Of a stretch of DNA of 9,457 nt, positions 7,004 through 9,457 are shown one piece after another. Each line of letters starts with the position of its first letter. The first letter of the stretch is position 1. A program made the position numbers and the translations under genes. The DNA is from Candidatus Moraniibacteriota bacterium (GTDB lineage Bacteria; Patescibacteriota; Minisyncoccia; Moranbacterales; GCA-2747515): assembly GCA_029933995.1 (NCBI GenBank), contig JAOZNB010000048.1, positions 1 through 9,457 of the forward strand, read 5' to 3'. The notes under the pieces are model-generated. The model was given only the letters and a program-made list of their open reading frames with translations, made no database searches and had not been told where the DNA came from.

Positions 7004-7032
7004 TGTATAATATCCAACTTTTAATTTCTCAA
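7004..7032 (-). promoter_or_regulatory. Weak candidate promoter giving a near-leaderless nrdR transcript
   Basis: On the minus strand TTGAGA (7032-7027) and TATACA (7009-7004) are 17 nt apart; an overlapping TATTAT (7012-7007) is a better -10 but only 14 nt from the -35. Either would start transcription at or a few bases before the nrdR ATG. The boxes straddle the 13-bp hairpin, so promoter and hairpin cannot be separated by eye. Confidence 0.25.
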
Positions 7033-7043
7033 AAGTTGGATAT
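7010..7043. repeat. 13-bp perfect inverted repeat with 8-nt loop between fibre gene and nrdR
   Basis: ATATCCAACTTTT (7010-7022) pairs without mismatch with AAAAGTTGGATAT (7031-7043) around an 8-nt loop. It lies in the 79-nt gap after the fibre gene and ends 12 nt before the nrdR start. No T run follows on either strand, so it is not a standard intrinsic terminator. It may be an RNA processing or stabilising hairpin for the fibre transcript, a translation-control structure for nrdR, or a dimer-protein binding site. Confidence 0.85.
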
Positions 7044-7076
7044 CTATCTTTATAAAACTATTTTAAACTATAACAC

Positions 7077-9457
7077 CTACTCTGTACTATTTACAATAAA
7101 CCAATCAAATAACATATCGTTATCAACAGTATGTTCAATAATAATATTAAACAAATTATTTTCAAAGTCCTTTTCTACAAAAAATGTATTATTCTTCATG
7201 TCACTGATAGGAGTCACAAATACACGACTACCGTCAACAAGTGCACCTGTATTAACTATCACATCAACATCTTCAGCAACAATAGTTGCAGTACCAATCG
7301 AAAAGGCACCTTCTTCATCTCCATTACCGTCTTTCATTATTACATTATCATTTATAGTTAATATATTTGTTTCTAAATTTTCTGTTATGATTGTTTTTGT
7401 TATTAGAATTCCATTTAAGGTTAGTTCCTGTATATCTTCTATTATTATTTCTTCATTTTCTTCTCCATCTATTACTATAATTTCTTGTGTTAATACTCCG
7501 TCACTAACAAACATTAATTTATCTGGATTTATTGTTAATACTCTTGTGTTTATTAGATTTACCAAGCCTAATCCTTGTTCTAAAATTTCTAATCTATCTG
7601 TTATATCCTCTGTAATATTTATATTTGTATTTGCATCTATTTTTTGTTCTAAAACCATAAGCTTATCTTCCGTGCTTTGTATTTGAGTTTGTGTAGTTGT
7701 GAATTGATCTTCTATTGTTGTTAATTTAGTGTTTATTAAAGTTTGTAGTTCTTCTACAGAGTTTACATTTGCTTTTAAGGTTAAATCATTTGTGTTTGTT
7801 GTTATAAGCCCTTGTTGTTCTTGTGTTGCTTTTATAAGAGCGCCTGTAATTGAATTTGTATCAAATCCAGACTTATTATTTGTCAATCTATCATCATATA
7901 CATTTTCCGGATCGTTTGCTATAAACCCTATCCTCTCAACTCTATCATTACCATCATCATTATATTTGTAAGTTACAACATTAATATCATTCAATAAACT
8001 TAATCCACTTTCTGTAAAGTCTTCTATACTATTTTTTGATTCCATTGTTGAAATTGCAGATCCTCTATGATAATAATTTCCATCAGCACGAACATAGAAA
8101 ACACCTTGCACTGGACTATATGATTCAACAAATAATGAATATGACGTTGTTGAAGTGCTTACACCAGCGCGAACCCTTAATCCATCACTACCAGCAGTTG
8201 TACTTGAGTTTACTATGTATGATGCAAAATCCGCGGTATTATCTGCAACTTGTAATGCATAATTTGAACTAATTACACCAATTCCAACGTTACCCGCAAC
8301 TGAAGCTGATAGTACTGGAACATCCCCATCATTTGTAATAAGTACACCCTTTGCTGTTACACCAGTTGCACCCATTGGACGAATAATTGACCATTCTGCA
8401 TTATCACTATCCACACCAAACATTGTTCCCACATAACCAGGTGCTTGAACAAGTGAATTTCCTGCAACATGCAAAGTTTGCTCTGGACTAGCGGTTCCAA
8501 TTCCAATTCTATTACCCTCAACAGCATCATCTATAGTAATACCTCCTGCATTTGAACTTATATTTCCAACTCCAAATCTTAATTTACCAGATGCATCATT
8601 TTGTGTAATATAACTATTATCAGATCTATTAAATTTCAGATCATTAGCACTTAATTGTGTAAACATTGTATCTGCATTTGAACCTATTTGCAAAATACTT
8701 CCAGAAACTAAATTTAATTTTGTTTCTGGAGCAGTTACACCCATTCCAATTTTACCATCAGGTGAAATCCTCATCCGCTCCGCTAAAGTTGATCCAGTGT
8801 AAAATGCTATTGGATCTGAATCATTTTGATTTATAAGTTGCAAACCACCAGATGATGCATTTTGTTTTAATTGAACATTATTTGATGATGTATATGTAAG
8901 AACACCTTGCATAGTTCCAGCACTGTCCTTCATTCGTACATATTGATCATTCTCAAACCCAAGATCTCCATCAATATGTAATTTTGTTTCTGGATTTGTT
9001 TTACCTATCCCAATTCTCCCATTGCTCTTATCAATAAACAAATCATCAGTATTAAATGCAATATCTCCATTTGTTGTTGAATCAGTTTTGAAATTGAAAA
9101 TATTATTTGTTGTGTCATATGATATTAATCCTTCATCATCTGCACTTGTTCCTATATGAATAGTATTATCATTTAGATAAAGATCATTCCATCTTAAAGA
9201 TGAAGTTCCTAAGTCATATGTATTTGTTGCTGATGGGATTAGATGTGCACTTAACATTACATCTCCCGTACCATTTGGATTTATTGTTAGGTCTTCATCT
9301 GTATCATATGTCTCAATTGTAGCTGAACCTGAATAACCAAGTCTTAATACATCTGAAGAAATTACATTATCATATATTAAGAAATCAGCTGTTCCATCTC
9401 CTCCATCAAAAAGTAATCCTGATGCATTTGAAGTAATAGAATGATTTGAACCATCAT
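7077..9457 (-). CDS. Partial fibre/adhesin-like protein with internal Peptidase_S74 (chaperone) domain
   Basis: The frame stays open to the right edge, so the 5' end is missing; 792 residues are visible. Numbering is from the internal Met at 9257, with 66 further residues before it. The N-terminal part resembles phage tail fibres: LTINPNGTGDV just before Met1, NTYDLGTSSLRWNDLYL (12-28), then GIG repeats near 81-98, 169-187, 250-267 and 323-340 (for example RIGIGTASPEQTLHVAG). A Peptidase_S74 domain follows (about 403-480). Its usual S-D-x-R-x-K motif reads STMESK, keeping Ser403 and Lys408 at the spacing of the autocleavage pair, and IGFIANDPENV (443-453) matches the GFIAQ block. In this family the domain trimerises the fibre and then cuts itself off. 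Here it is followed by a probable coiled coil (about 485-545) and a beta-rich C-terminal domain ending FDWFIVNSTE, so it is not terminal. A surface fibre used for attachment is inference. The neighbour is nrdR, with no functional link evident. Confidence 0.88.
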   Translation of the reverse strand, partial: DGSNHSITSNASGLLFDGGDGTADFLIYDNVISSDVLRLGYSGSATIETYDTDEDLTINPNGTGDVMLSAHLIPSATNTYDLGTSSLRWNDLYLNDNTIHIGTSADDEGLISYDTTNNIFNFKTDSTTNGDIAFNTDDLFIDKSNGRIGIGKTNPETKLHIDGDLGFENDQYVRMKDSAGTMQGVLTYTSSNNVQLKQNASSGGLQLINQNDSDPIAFYTGSTLAERMRISPDGKIGMGVTAPETKLNLVSGSILQIGSNADTMFTQLSANDLKFNRSDNSYITQNDASGKLRFGVGNISSNAGGITIDDAVEGNRIGIGTASPEQTLHVAGNSLVQAPGYVGTMFGVDSDNAEWSIIRPMGATGVTAKGVLITNDGDVPVLSASVAGNVGIGVISSNYALQVADNTADFASYIVNSSTTAGSDGLRVRAGVSTSTTSYSLFVESYSPVQGVFYVRADGNYYHRGSAISTMESKNSIEDFTESGLSLLNDINVVTYKYNDDGNDRVERIGFIANDPENVYDDRLTNNKSGFDTNSITGALIKATQEQQGLITTNTNDLTLKANVNSVEELQTLINTKLTTIEDQFTTTQTQIQSTEDKLMVLEQKIDANTNINITEDITDRLEILEQGLGLVNLINTRVLTINPDKLMFVSDGVLTQEIIVIDGEENEEIIIEDIQELTLNGILITKTIITENLETNILTINDNVIMKDGNGDEEGAFSIGTATIVAEDVDVIVNTGALVDGSRVFVTPISDMKNNTFFVEKDFENNLFNIIIEHTVDNDMLFDWFIVNSTE

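Noticed and set aside
6940..7686. A 248-codon plus-strand open frame
   Set aside because: It spans the antisense of the nrdR start, the hairpin gap and the fibre gene. The product is Ser/Ile/Phe-rich low complexity, while both minus-strand genes are well supported.
7077..9457. Prophage tail-fibre gene as evidence of a prophage
   Set aside because: No other phage genes (portal, capsid, terminase, integrase, lysis) are in the window. S74 and GIG-repeat proteins also occur as bacterial surface proteins, and the neighbour is nrdR.

Overview
The window is AT-rich (roughly one third G+C by eye), and every convincing gene lies on the minus strand, so transcription runs from the right edge to the left. 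The mix suggests a small-genome bacterium of the Candidate Phyla Radiation / Patescibacteria: large exported proteins with no close named relatives, a competence protein ComEC split into two genes, and starts without Shine-Dalgarno sequences. This is inference from gene style; no rRNA is present to prove it. TGA is not used inside any reading frame and Gly is encoded by GGN, so the UGA=Gly code of Gracilibacteria/Absconditabacteria is not supported.

From right to left: (1) 9457-7077 is the 3' part of a large fibre/adhesin-type gene. It has phage-tail-fibre-like GIG repeats, a Peptidase_S74 (intramolecular chaperone) domain with a Ser-Lys pair in place, a probable coiled coil and a further beta-rich C-terminal domain. 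(2) 6997-6542 is nrdR, the ATP-cone repressor of ribonucleotide reductase genes, with a perfect 13-bp hairpin just before its start codon. (3) 6452-6219 is a small DUF167/YggU protein. A 44-bp hairpin-forming element of dispersed-repeat type separates it from nrdR. (4) 6157-4715 and 4718-3861 encode the membrane channel half and the metallo-beta-lactamase half of ComEC as two proteins whose genes overlap by 4 nt. A good sigma70-type promoter precedes them. (5) 3797-2352 and 2340-454 form a two-gene surface-protein unit behind an extended -10 promoter. The first product has a signal peptide, beta-sandwich-like domains and a C-terminal membrane anchor. The second is a 628-residue exported protein with 40 cysteines and CGDG (DUF4215-like) repeats.

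(6) 453-1 has no convincing gene. Its first ~160 bases are clearly richer in G+C than the rest of the intergenic DNA. They hold several hairpins, a closing helix and a T-rich tail, so an unclassified structured RNA is possible.

Three of the six larger genes encode cell-surface or exported proteins and two encode the DNA-uptake channel. The region therefore reads as cell-envelope and DNA-uptake functions interspersed with two housekeeping genes. The most unusual points are the internal S74 domain, the coupled surface-protein pair, and the regulatory-looking repeats and hairpins in short intergenic gaps.
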